A DNA stretch of 14,625 nucleotides from an uncultured Dyadobacter sp. GTDB taxonomy: Bacteria; Bacteroidota; Bacteroidia; Cytophagales; Spirosomataceae. Shown here piece by piece: positions 1 to 6,434 of this stretch; position 1 is the stretch's first letter; the number at the start of each line of letters is the position of its first letter. The notes beneath the pieces were generated by a model. That model did not search any database. It saw only the letters and a program-made list of their open reading frames with translations, and had not been told where the DNA came from. The position numbers and the translations under genes were made by a program. The stretch lies in contig CALGRQ010000137.1 of assembly GCA_937880795.1 (NCBI GenBank), positions 1 to 14,625 on the forward strand, read 5' to 3'.

Positions 1-389
1 TGTCGTTTGAAGGGTGTCCGCAAACTGCACAAGTGGCCCGCGAAAACTTTACAAAAACCAATGCTGATAATATCGAAATTGTCATTGGCAATATTGATGA
101 TACCTTACCCGAACGACTGCGGAATATGTCTCAACCGCTAGATTATGCATATTTTGATGCCAATCACAGATACGAGCCCACTGTTCGGTATTTTGAACAA
201 TGTTTACCCTATGCTACCAATGACTCCCTATTTATATTTGACGATATTTATTGGTCTGAAGAAATGACGCAAGCCTGGGAACACATAAAAGCACATCCCG
301 ATGTTACGCTAACGGTAGACTTATTCTGGATTGGTCTGGTTTTCTTTCGCAAAGAACAGGTAAAAGAACATTTTACCCTTCGATTCTAA
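1..389 (+). CDS. Class I SAM-dependent methyltransferase, C-terminal part (5' end outside window)
   Basis: The frame is open to the left edge of the window (reading from base 3, SFEGCPQTAQVARENF), so this is the 3' part of a longer gene. The GTG at 33 is only an internal codon. The visible part of about 129 residues carries the second half of a Rossmann methyltransferase: an 'EGCPQTAQVARENF' acidic-loop-like segment following the SAM-binding strand, a 'DYAYFDANHRYEPT' strand, and 'LFIFDDIYWSEEM'. This resembles the Methyltransf_24-like proteins common in Bacteroidota, which have the same 'DANHRYEPT' and 'FDDI.WS..M..AW' blocks. The substrate cannot be inferred. The SAM-binding glycine motif should lie upstream of the window. 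No clear terminator hairpin follows the stop. Confidence 0.75.
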   Translation, partial: SFEGCPQTAQVARENFTKTNADNIEIVIGNIDDTLPERLRNMSQPLDYAYFDANHRYEPTVRYFEQCLPYATNDSLFIFDDIYWSEEMTQAWEHIKAHPDVTLTVDLFWIGLVFFRKEQVKEHFTLRF

Positions 390-510
390 TATCAACACAC
401 AAACTCCCCAGGTCTTAGAAAGTCTTATCAACTAAAACTCAATCTCGGATGGATATTCCTAGCTGATGGAAACGTTTTTTTTGGGCACAAGCTTTCCTGT
501 CTAGAACAAG

Positions 511-724
511 TTACCCTTGATACCAAATAACCATTTGGGACCAGACACGATACTTGTCCATCAAAATAAGATCTTCGGAACGCTGAATGGGCTTGTTTGT
601 GCTACTCCAACTTTGATATTCTTCTATTGTGCTGAGGAGTTTATTCACTCCCATATATTGGTCGCAGCGAGCGTATTCAAACAATTTTAACACTGTTCGT
701 AAATTTAATGCTGAAATTTTTGAT
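511..724 (-). pseudogene. Possible C-terminal remnant of an unidentified gene
   Basis: A minus-strand open stretch runs from just after a stop at 724-726 to a TAA at 511-513, about 70 residues. If read as a gene, the first usable start is a GTG at 691-693, which gives 60 residues. The composition is protein-like (NLRTVLKLFEYARCD, then STIEEYQSW, then ILMDKYRVWSQMVIWYQG), with alternating hydrophobic and charged positions suggesting helices. There is no ATG near the start and no recognisable family motif. The position beside another broken gene makes a remnant more likely than a functional small gene. The identity is unknown. Confidence 0.35.
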
Positions 725-785
725 TATAATAGACCTAGTTCCATTTGTATAATGGCACTGTCCGCATTGATTTACAAGTGGATGA

Positions 786-1028
786 TCAACGTTGAGGTTT
801 AGTACGACCAAAAATGTCGTCGAACCATTTAAGTTTTGGCTTTGGCCACGGAATACCTAAATATTCTGGCACCCAACTATCAATTTAGCAACGAAGGTCA
901 TTCCAGGGTAGGTTATTCCGAGGACAGCTGATATTGGCTCACCGTTCATTAAAGTACTTTAATGAAAAAGTATCCTGGATTAGCTTATATAATACATCAT
1001 TACGGTTAAGTTCTCCCCCCTTCGTTTC
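786..1028 (-). pseudogene. Frameshifted remnant of an unidentified gene
   Basis: Three overlapping minus-strand segments in three frames read as consecutive parts of one protein. Segment 1028-939 gives a stretch containing GGELNRNDVLYKLIQDTF. Segment 949-857 continues with NGEPISAVLGITYPGMTF. Segment 884-786 ends with SWVPEYLGIPWPKPKLKW and then FDDIFGRTKPQR before a TGA. Joining them needs one frame change near 939-949 and another near 884-888. A third may lie at the six-C run at 1015-1020, where ILGNEG in another frame meets GELN. The joined fragment is about 78 residues and would be the C-terminus of a longer protein whose 5' part is gone or unreadable. I do not recognise the family. It is either a genuine decayed gene or a cluster of indel sequencing errors. 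Confidence 0.5.
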
Positions 1029-1120
1029 CTAATATTTAAACCGCGCTTGAAATATCAAGGGTTTTAATGCATATTACCTATATCTTTCTTACATAAAGCA
1101 TTATAGCTAGAATTCATTAC

Positions 1121-2182
1121 ATGCAATCATTCAAACTAGTTCTTGAAGTCCTTGGTGGATTAATTATTCTATTGTCCATTATCCCGCTAGTCAGAAATGA
1201 TTATTGGGCATTCAGAGTTTTTGAATACCCCAGGCTGCAAAAATTATTCTTAACACTGTTAGTTTTTGTGCTATACATCGCCTTTTTCTGGAAGACTGAT
1301 GGTTATGAACTTTTCCTTATTCTCCTACTGGGTGCAAATACCGTGTATCTGACCTATCAGATATTCCCGTTTACCTTTCTGGCGAAGAAAGTGCTGTTAG
1401 ATAAGACCAAAACAGACAAACCCAATCAGATCAGCATCATTTCGTCCAATGTATTTCAGGATAACAAGGATACATCAGGCTGCCTTTCCGTCATTAACCG
1501 CTATGACCCCGACCTCGTGTTGCTGCTGGAAACAGATCAATTCTGGTATAAAGGAACCGAGTCATTAAAGGAAAAATACCCACATCAGATTCTAGTACCT
1601 TTGGAGAATACTTATGGTATGCTGCTGTACTCTAAGCTGGAATTTGTCAACCCTGAAGTGCGATATCTGGTAGATGAAGAAATTCCATCCATCAAGACCA
1701 AAGTAAAGCTTCCCTCAGGCCAAATCATACAATTATTTTGTCTGCATCCTACCCCTCCGGTCCCCGGTGAAAATCTGTATTCTACAGAGCGTGACAAGGA
1801 ATTGCTCTTGGTAGCGAAAGAGGTTAAGAAGAACCCGTCACCATCCATTGTAATTGGAGATCTTAATGATGTTGCCTGGTCTTACAGCACCACGCTATTC
1901 ACTAAAATAAGTGGCATGCTTGACCCTCGTATTGGGCGTGGTTTTTACAATACATTTCACGCACAACATCGGCTTCTACGTTTTCCTCTCGACCACGTTT
2001 TTTGTACCACCGATTTTAAACTGAATAAAATGAAGCGACTGGAAAATTTTTCCTCCGATCATTTCCCGATATTCATTTCCCTTCAGTATGAAAAACTAGC
2101 TGACTTACAACAAGAAGAGCCTGTTGCAGATGAGGAGGATATAGCGCTTGCAGAAGAGAAGATCAATAAAGAAACCGATTAA
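1121..2182 (+). CDS. Membrane-anchored endonuclease/exonuclease/phosphatase family protein
   Basis: The 353-residue product has an N-terminal membrane module: hydrophobic segments at about 6-23, 42-57 and 63-85. This is followed by an EEP-fold catalytic domain at about 102-324. The active-site series is visible in order: N110 in 'IISSNV', E137 in 'LLLETD', H209 in 'CLHPTPP', D247 and N249 in 'IGDLND', D291/H292 in 'PLDHVF', and D313/H314 in 'SSDHFPI'. All the metal and catalytic positions expected of this Mg-dependent phosphoesterase superfamily are kept, so the enzyme is probably active, with the catalytic domain facing the outside of the inner membrane. Substrates in the family range from DNA to phospholipid head groups and inositol phosphates, and the sequence does not decide which applies here. 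The last 30 residues are an acidic tail. The ATG at 1121 starts directly before the first membrane segment. Confidence 0.85.
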   Translation: MQSFKLVLEVLGGLIILLSIIPLVRNDYWAFRVFEYPRLQKLFLTLLVFVLYIAFFWKTDGYELFLILLLGANTVYLTYQIFPFTFLAKKVLLDKTKTDKPNQISIISSNVFQDNKDTSGCLSVINRYDPDLVLLLETDQFWYKGTESLKEKYPHQILVPLENTYGMLLYSKLEFVNPEVRYLVDEEIPSIKTKVKLPSGQIIQLFCLHPTPPVPGENLYSTERDKELLLVAKEVKKNPSPSIVIGDLNDVAWSYSTTLFTKISGMLDPRIGRGFYNTFHAQHRLLRFPLDHVFCTTDFKLNKMKRLENFSSDHFPIFISLQYEKLADLQQEEPVADEEDIALAEEKINKETD

Positions 2183-2330
2183 TTAGTAAGAGTTGTCACC
2201 TCGTTTGCCCCTAATTAAATCATGAGGTTCTATCAACACCATTTGGCATGATTATCCATAAGTATCATTATGTAATATGCAATACCCATGTAAGGCGAAA
2301 CTTCGCCCACTTCTATGATAGATCGTAAAA

Positions 2331-2369
2331 GAAGAAGGGGATGATTTTTTATAAATCACCCCCTTCTTC
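2331..2369. terminator. Strong bidirectional intrinsic terminator
   Basis: A 17-bp inverted repeat with one mismatch (arms 2331-2347 and 2353-2369, GAAGAAGGGG core, 5-base loop) lies between two convergent genes. Read on the minus strand it is followed by TTTTACG, so it fits best as the end of the metallopeptidase gene stopping at 2382. On the plus strand the tail is ACTTTTCC, which could also stop transcription from the gene ending at 2182. Confidence 0.8.
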
Positions 2370-2381
2370 ACTTTTCCCGGC

Positions 2382-3230
2382 TTACCGTATATCGTTAAAC
2401 TTTCCCTGATTTAAATCACCTGTATCAAATCCCTTTTTAAACCAGTACATTCGCTGTGCTGAACTTCCGTGGGTAAAAGCATCTGGGATCACATATCCTT
2501 GCGATTGCTTTTGAAGTTTGTCGTCACCAATGGCATTCGCGGCCGTCAGCGCCGCTTCAAGATCGCCAGGTTCCAGAATATTATCCATTTTATGTGCTCG
2601 GTTTGCCCATACACCCGCCAAAAAATCGGCCTGCAATTCCAACTTCACCGATAATTTGTTGTAATCTGCTTCACTCAGCCTGCGGCGTTGTTGCTGCACC
2701 TGTTCGGTAATTCCCATTAAATTTTGGACATGATGCCCCACTTCATGGGCAACAACATATGCCACAGCAAAATCACCAGGCGCATTAAATTTTGTACGTA
2801 ATTCTTCACAGAATGATAGGTCTATGTATACCTTCTCATCAGCAGGACAATAAAATGGTCCCATAGCAGCAGATGCGTTTCCACAGGCACCTTGTGTCAC
2901 ATTATCAAAAATTTGCAAAGCTGGTTGCTGATATTGGGCACCATTTTCTTTATAGATTTGCCCCCACACATCCTCCGTACTTCCCAAAACCGCAGAAACA
3001 AAGTCGGCCGTTTTATCATCAGCACGTGGTCCGGCTGGTTGGTTACTAGGTTGCTGAGTAACCTGACTATTCTGCAAATTATCCATAATTTGGGCCGGAT
3101 CCTGTCCCGTAAGCAACCCCAAAACGACAACAATAACCACGCCCAGTCCTCCGATGGCAACTTTTCCCCCACCAGACATCCCGCGACGGTCTTCCACATT
3201 TCCGCTTCTGCGTAAATCTTGCCAACGCAT
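2382..3230 (-). CDS. ypfJ: YpfJ-type neutral zinc metallopeptidase
   Basis: The 282-residue product matches the usual length (about 280-300) and layout of the putative neutral zinc metallopeptidase family (PF04228). It has a short basic cytoplasmic N-terminus containing MRWQDLRRSGNVEDRRG, a glycine-rich membrane helix at about 23-42, a Gln/Pro-rich linker, and then the peptidase domain from about 72. The zincin motif HEVGHHVQN is at 162-170 (ligands H162 and H166, catalytic E163), and the likely third ligand is E198 in 'LELQADFLAGVWA'. The conserved tail 'THGSSAQRMYWFKKGF' is present at 253-268. The protein is predicted to be anchored in the inner membrane with the catalytic part in the periplasm. 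No substrate is established for the family. It is transcribed alone and ends at the hairpin at 2331-2369. Confidence 0.93.
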   Translation of the reverse strand: MRWQDLRRSGNVEDRRGMSGGGKVAIGGLGVVIVVVLGLLTGQDPAQIMDNLQNSQVTQQPSNQPAGPRADDKTADFVSAVLGSTEDVWGQIYKENGAQYQQPALQIFDNVTQGACGNASAAMGPFYCPADEKVYIDLSFCEELRTKFNAPGDFAVAYVVAHEVGHHVQNLMGITEQVQQQRRRLSEADYNKLSVKLELQADFLAGVWANRAHKMDNILEPGDLEAALTAANAIGDDKLQKQSQGYVIPDAFTHGSSAQRMYWFKKGFDTGDLNQGKFNDIR

Positions 3231-3588
3231 AATTAATTATTTTAGTTGTTATACGATACTGAATGCGATATTACAAAATTGATGCCGCTATTCACAAATA
3301 CCCTACCTGTAAATGCAATGATTTGCAAATATTTTCAGAGAAAATACCTTAGACCTTTTTGAAGGTTATATAAAAAACTGCAAACACAAACTTCTTCATT
3401 TCAAGAACACCGACTTTCCTGTTCACAATTTGGAAGTCCCCTTTCACATAACTATTTCATAGGCAACTCTAACTTATTATTTTATTTAACTATGAATCAA
3501 TAAGATAAACCATGCTACATATAAAGATTATTGGCTTTTGAAAGATGTTATACTTACTTTGCAACATATCATCAATTCAAAAAATAAC
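3231..3588. other. Divergent intergenic control region
   Basis: This AT-rich gap between the metallopeptidase (-) and the DUF4468 gene (+) must hold promoters for both. A perfect 10-bp palindrome, ATTTGCAAAT, lies at 3321-3330. Several TATTTG sequences on the minus strand resemble the Bacteroidota -7 element, but none has a well-spaced TTG partner. The plus-strand promoter candidate is listed separately. I see no RNA gene here. Confidence 0.4.
3531..3561 (+). promoter_or_regulatory. Candidate Bacteroidota promoter for the DUF4468 gene
   Basis: TTG at 3531-3533 and TTACTTTG at 3554-3561 (one base off TAnnTTTG) are separated by 20 bases, the spacing expected for the Bacteroidota -33/-7 promoter. 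Transcription would then begin near 3568. That lies downstream of a TTG codon at 3538 and supports translation starting at 3589 instead. Confidence 0.4.
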
Positions 3589-4143
3589 TTGAAATATCTT
3601 AATCTCCTACTGCTTCTCCTGTTAACTCATTCAGGATTCTCCCAGAATGGTATGCTACCGCTCGATGAAAAGAAAAATGCCACCTATACCGACAAAGCTT
3701 CACCACAGAAGCCGAAAGCTGAACTTTACAAAGCTGCACAAAGCTGGGTGGGCAAAGTTTTTGGAAACTATGAAAATGCAGTAACAAAACAGGATCCTGA
3801 AACCGGGTTGTTGGTAATTAATACCTATATACCCGCTAAAACAAAGCTATACGACTATATTCGGTTTGATCTTACAATCGTATGTACCGACAATCACTAT
3901 GAGGCACATATTACACGTCTGGATGGAACAGCTCAACACCGTAGTCCAACACGACTGGGTATAAACGAAAACAACCTGGTTACTGAAAAAGAAATGGCTG
4001 TTAAAACAGAGAATAACCGCAAAAAGAGAGCAGAAGCAGAGGAGAATCTGGAAAATGCCAGAATTGACAATGAAATTATTAACGCTGCCATGTACAACGT
4101 ATTGGGCAGTTTAAAAGAGCATATGAGCCAAAAATTGCAATAA
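3589..4143 (+). CDS. Secreted DUF4468 domain-containing protein
   Basis: The 184-residue product is a signal-peptide protein (MKYLNLLLLLLLTHSGFSQ, cleavage expected around residue 19) followed by a DUF4468, TBP-like-fold domain at about 22-125. Family hallmarks seen are 'MLPLDEKKNATYTD' at the mature N-terminus, 'KAELYKAAQSWVGKVF' at about 43-58, the strand 'GLLVINTY', and 'YIRFDLTIVCTDNHYEAHIT'. The C-terminal 55 residues form a charged helix. DUF4468 proteins are widespread in Bacteroidota and no function is established. I chose the TTG start at 3589 because it places Lys-Tyr and a leucine run directly at the N-terminus as a normal signal peptide. The upstream in-frame TTG at 3538 would add 17 residues ahead of it and lies inside the likely promoter. 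The gene ends at the hairpin at 4148-4182. Confidence 0.8.
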   Translation: MKYLNLLLLLLLTHSGFSQNGMLPLDEKKNATYTDKASPQKPKAELYKAAQSWVGKVFGNYENAVTKQDPETGLLVINTYIPAKTKLYDYIRFDLTIVCTDNHYEAHITRLDGTAQHRSPTRLGINENNLVTEKEMAVKTENNRKKRAEAEENLENARIDNEIINAAMYNVLGSLKEHMSQKLQ

Positions 4144-4147
4144 AACG

Positions 4148-4182
4148 TTGAATAGGGAGAACCACTAAATCTCCCTATTCAA
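4148..4182. terminator. Bidirectional intrinsic terminator
   Basis: A perfect 13-bp inverted repeat (TTGAATAGGGAGA at 4148-4160, its complement at 4170-4182, 9-base loop) fills the gap between the convergent DUF4468 and SGNH hydrolase genes. T-rich bases follow on both strands: GTTAATATTTT on plus and CGTTTTATT on minus. It can therefore serve both genes. Confidence 0.85.
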
Positions 4183-4199
4183 GTTAATATTTTGACACC

Positions 4200-5027
4200 T
4201 CATCTAAGCCCCTTCCATTTTTTCTCGATCATTTTGGCAATGATTTCGTAGCCCTTGTCCGACGGGTGTAATCCATCGTAAGTCATATTAATTGCATCCA
4301 CAGGATACGGATATTCATCTTTATCGGCATCGAACGGAATATCGGTGTATTCGGGGTATGCGTAGTTTTTGTATTCCGTTGTCCCAGGCACGCGCAATCT
4401 TTTGAAGTGCACCATATTATCGAGGTTCATTCCGCTATCGTGATACAAATCAACTACGGGCATTTTATCCTTCTTCCCTATCTCCACGATTGCGTTGGCA
4501 AATTGTTCCAGATGCTGCTCTTTCTTGGGTTTATAAGATCCGTATGCATTGTTTTTATGACTAGCTATGTATACAAAATCACCACGCTGCATAGGCGTGA
4601 TCAGGATGATCTTGGCCTTTTTATTGAGAGAACGTAATTTGGCAGTAATCACTCGAAATGAACCATAAACCGTTCCGTTTCCTGTGTTATTCTTATAGTC
4701 GGTATATGTCCCCAATGGTTTTCCTTGCCACCAGTCGTTGGTTCCCAGAAAAATGGTATAAACATCAGCCTTTTCCAGCCCTAACGTTTCTATTTTACCG
4801 GCAATATTCACTGATGTCCATCCATTAAACCCCTTATTGGTATACGTTACCTGTGGATATTTTTCCGTGATGAGTGTCATATACCCCTTCGTAATCCTGT
4901 TTCCTGTTTCGTTGGCGTGGTCATTGAGATAGGTTATGGAGTCGCCAATTGCCACCCAAGAGATTTTTCGGGGCGTTGACGCAAAACAGAGAATAATACA
5001 TACGAAAAGTAAAACAAGTTTTTTCAT
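4200..5027 (-). CDS. Exported SGNH/GDSL-family hydrolase
   Basis: The 275-residue product begins with a signal peptide (MKKLVLLFVCIILCFAS, cleavage near 17-20) and then the SGNH hydrolase fold. Block I is 'VAIGDSIT' with nucleophile S30. Block II is 'NKGFNGWTS' with the oxyanion glycine near 67-69. Block III is 'FLGTNDWW' with N97. Block V is 'YDGLHPSDKGYE' with D251 and H254, so all four SGNH residues are present. The family comprises esterases and lipases acting on acyl or acetyl groups, including polysaccharide deacetylation. The exact substrate is not shown by sequence. It probably acts in the periplasm or outside the cell. The cysteines in the signal peptide do not form a good lipobox. 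An upstream TATCTTTG at 5077-5084 is a likely promoter, giving a leader of about 43 bases. Confidence 0.88.
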   Translation of the reverse strand: MKKLVLLFVCIILCFASTPRKISWVAIGDSITYLNDHANETGNRITKGYMTLITEKYPQVTYTNKGFNGWTSVNIAGKIETLGLEKADVYTIFLGTNDWWQGKPLGTYTDYKNNTGNGTVYGSFRVITAKLRSLNKKAKIILITPMQRGDFVYIASHKNNAYGSYKPKKEQHLEQFANAIVEIGKKDKMPVVDLYHDSGMNLDNMVHFKRLRVPGTTEYKNYAYPEYTDIPFDADKDEYPYPVDAINMTYDGLHPSDKGYEIIAKMIEKKWKGLR

Positions 5028-5062
5028 AGGGTATAGAGCTAATAAAATTGTAAGAGTATAGG

Positions 5063-5070
5063 TACGTTTG
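5063..5070 (+). promoter_or_regulatory. -7-like element (TACGTTTG) on the plus strand
   Basis: TACGTTTG matches TAnnTTTG exactly on the plus strand. With the opposing element at 5077-5084 it forms the inverted repeat TTTGC-CTTC-GCAAA, in which two -7 elements face each other 6 bases apart. It could drive the plus-strand operon starting at 5296, including the small reading frame at 5124. No convincing TTG lies 19-21 bases upstream, so the call is tentative. Confidence 0.3.
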
Positions 5071-5076
5071 CCTTCG

Positions 5077-5084
5077 CAAAGATA
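5077..5084 (-). promoter_or_regulatory. -7 element (TATCTTTG) for the SGNH hydrolase gene
   Basis: On the minus strand, TATCTTTG matches TAnnTTTG exactly and sits about 50 bases upstream of the ATG at 5027. I see no perfect TTG at -33, as is common for this promoter class. It faces the plus-strand element at 5063-5070. Confidence 0.45.
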
Positions 5085-5123
5085 AAATGGTAAAACGATC
5101 AGAGTTAACTAAGTTAGACTAGA

Positions 5124-5237
5124 ATGGCGTATCCACCCGTTTTTACTCTTTCCATAACAATAATTTTTGCCATCTTTTACCTCGTTGAAGTTTTGGGTTA
5201 CTATGGTGAAGCGAAAATCAAGTTCAAAATGTCTTAG
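5124..5237 (+). CDS. Possible 37-residue single-span membrane peptide
   Basis: An ATG-started frame of 37 codons ends in TAG. The product has a short N-terminus (MAYPPVF), a hydrophobic segment at about 8-26 (TLSITIIFAIFYLVEVLGY) and a basic tail (AKIKFKMS), as in small inner-membrane proteins. It lies about 54 bases downstream of the plus-strand -7 element and 58 bases before the next gene, so it could be the first cistron of that operon. It is too short for a reliable call from sequence alone, and it could be chance in AT-rich DNA. Confidence 0.3.
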   Translation: MAYPPVFTLSITIIFAIFYLVEVLGYYGEAKIKFKMS

Positions 5238-5295
5238 CTTTATATTGTACTGATAAATACTTAGGCTCTCTAATCAAATTAATGTTTTAGCCCCT

Positions 5296-5925
5296 ATGTC
5301 CATCATCAACCAACTAGCCTCGTCACTCCATCGTAAAGACGAAGTACCCAATCAAGAACTTGCAAAAAGGATTGCCACGAAAACGGATAAGGAAGCTGTA
5401 CATGAATTATTTGAATTGCTCCAAAGCAAAAATAAAGACATTCAACACGACGCTATCAAGGTGATCTATGAGGTGGGGTCCCTGGCTCCAACCCTTTTAA
5501 TTGGCTACGAAAACATTCTGTTGGCGCTTTTACAAAGCAAAAATAATCGGCTACAATGGGGAGCCATGACGTCTTTGAATACAATCACGGAGTTGGTTCC
5601 GGATCAAATTTACGCAGCCCTCTCGCATATTATTCTGGCGGCCGACAATGGTTCGGTAATTACCAACGACCAATGTGTAGCTATACTTATCAAACTCTGC
5701 ACCATAAGTCGATACGCAGACGATTCTTTCACACTTCTGATTGAGCGTTTATTAAAATCCCCGACCAACCAGCTACCCATGTATGCCGAGAATGCCGTAC
5801 CTGTTGTGAATGCAAAAAACATGTCGACCTTTATTAAAACCCTCCAATTACGTGTACCGGAGATTGAAAAGGATTCGAAGCGTGCCCGGGTTGAAAAGGT
5901 GATCAAACGTGTTCAAAAGCTATAA
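5296..5925 (+). CDS. HEAT-like repeat protein of unknown function
   Basis: The 209-residue soluble protein has no signal peptide and is almost entirely helical. It shows repeated helix-turn-helix units of about 35-40 residues: 'AVHELFELLQSKNKDIQHDA', then 'ILLALLQSKNNRLQWGAMTS', then 'AALSHIILAADNGSVITNDQ'. The repeated LLQSKN at about 41-46 and 78-83 marks the register. The C-terminus is basic (SKRARVEKVIKRVQKL). HEAT-like proteins are usually scaffolds, but the alkylpurine glycosylases AlkC/AlkD also have this fold. Here only one Trp (in RLQWGAM) is visible and an AlkD-like Trp/Asp catalytic set is not evident, so I do not call a glycosylase. The gene ends 5 bases before an O6-alkylguanine alkyltransferase gene, so the two are almost certainly co-transcribed. 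Confidence 0.7.
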   Translation: MSIINQLASSLHRKDEVPNQELAKRIATKTDKEAVHELFELLQSKNKDIQHDAIKVIYEVGSLAPTLLIGYENILLALLQSKNNRLQWGAMTSLNTITELVPDQIYAALSHIILAADNGSVITNDQCVAILIKLCTISRYADDSFTLLIERLLKSPTNQLPMYAENAVPVVNAKNMSTFIKTLQLRVPEIEKDSKRARVEKVIKRVQKL

Positions 5926-5930
5926 TCTGA

Positions 5931-6431
5931 ATGAATTATTTTAAAGATATACAAACCCCCGTTGGCTTGCTTAAACTCATCGCCACCGAAAAAGGACTTG
6001 CCGCTGTATTATGGGAGGGTGAAAGCCTGGAAAGGGTTAAAATTGATCGGGGAATTGAAGCTAAAAATAACCCTCTTTTACTGGAAACCGAGAAACAGCT
6101 CAGCGAGTATTTTCAAAAACAGAGAACAGTGTTTAATCTCCCTCTTGATTTTACAGGTACCGAATTTCAAAAAAAGGTGTGGGAACTGTTGCTTACCATT
6201 CCATTTGGAGAAACCCGAACCTACGGGGATATAGCCAGGCAACTGGGAGATATTAAGGCTGTTCGGGCGGTGGGTGCCGCAAACGGCAAAAATCCCATTT
6301 CTATCATAGCTCCATGTCACAGGGTAATTGGCACCTCCGGAAAGCTTACAGGTTTTGCAGGAGGATTAACCAACAAAGCATTTTTATTGAGACTGGAACA
6401 GTCCAGAACCACACCAACTCTTTGGGATTAG
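5931..6431 (+). CDS. ogt: Methylated-DNA-[protein]-cysteine S-methyltransferase
   Basis: The 166-residue suicide repair enzyme transfers O6-alkyl groups from guanine (or O4 from thymine) in DNA to its own cysteine. The N-terminal ribonuclease-like domain spans about 1-73. The C-terminal catalytic domain spans about 75-157 and contains 'FQKKVWELLLTIPFGETRTY', the helix-turn-helix 'YGDIARQLG' (Y98), the arginine finger R112 in 'VRAVGAANGKNP', the hinge N121, the active site 'PCHRVIG' with C129, and E156 near the end. The length is typical of bacterial Ogt. It starts at ATG 5931, 5 bases after the HEAT-like gene, and its expression probably depends on that gene's promoter. Its stop is only 3 bases from the stop of the converging glycosyltransferase gene, leaving no room for a terminator. 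I cannot tell whether it is damage-inducible. Confidence 0.95.
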   Translation: MNYFKDIQTPVGLLKLIATEKGLAAVLWEGESLERVKIDRGIEAKNNPLLLETEKQLSEYFQKQRTVFNLPLDFTGTEFQKKVWELLLTIPFGETRTYGDIARQLGDIKAVRAVGAANGKNPISIIAPCHRVIGTSGKLTGFAGGLTNKAFLLRLEQSRTTPTLWD

Positions 6432-6434
6432 AAA

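Larger units (their letters stand above)
390..1120. other. Gene-poor stretch with decayed coding fragments
   Basis: About 730 bases hold no intact gene. The minus strand contains at least two pieces that read like protein C-termini (511-724 and 786-1028, listed separately). The remaining bases are AT-rich and I see no RNA gene, no insertion-sequence ends and no strong terminator. A six-C run at 1015-1020 coincides with a further possible frameshift in the upstream remnant. The upstream region of the gene starting at 1121 is included here. A TATCTTTC at 1081-1088 is one base off the TAnnTTTG element but has no well-placed TTG, so I do not call a promoter. Confidence 0.6.

Noticed and set aside
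33..389. Treating GTG 33 as the start of a small methyltransferase
   Set aside because: The frame continues upstream to the window edge with family-like sequence (EGCPQTAQ), so the gene is truncated by the window and does not begin at 33.
1044..1059. CTTGA-AATA-TCAAG hairpin upstream of the EEP gene as a terminator
   Set aside because: It is a 5-bp AT-rich stem without a T-run, too weak to call.
390..1120. Insertion sequence or CRISPR array in the gene-poor region
   Set aside because: No terminal inverted repeats, transposase motifs or regularly spaced direct repeats were found. Only gene-like fragments are present.
2892..3215. 107-residue plus-strand and 100-residue minus-strand alternative frames
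   Set aside because: Both overlap the well-supported YpfJ metallopeptidase gene in other frames and show no coherent domain.
5610..5906. 98-residue minus-strand frame
   Set aside because: It is antisense to the HEAT-like gene, whose helical repeats and coupling to ogt make the plus-strand reading convincing.
5296..5925. AlkD/AlkC-type DNA glycosylase
   Set aside because: The HEAT-like fold and the neighbouring ogt suggested it, but the needed aromatic and acidic catalytic residues are not evident, so the call stays at HEAT-like protein.
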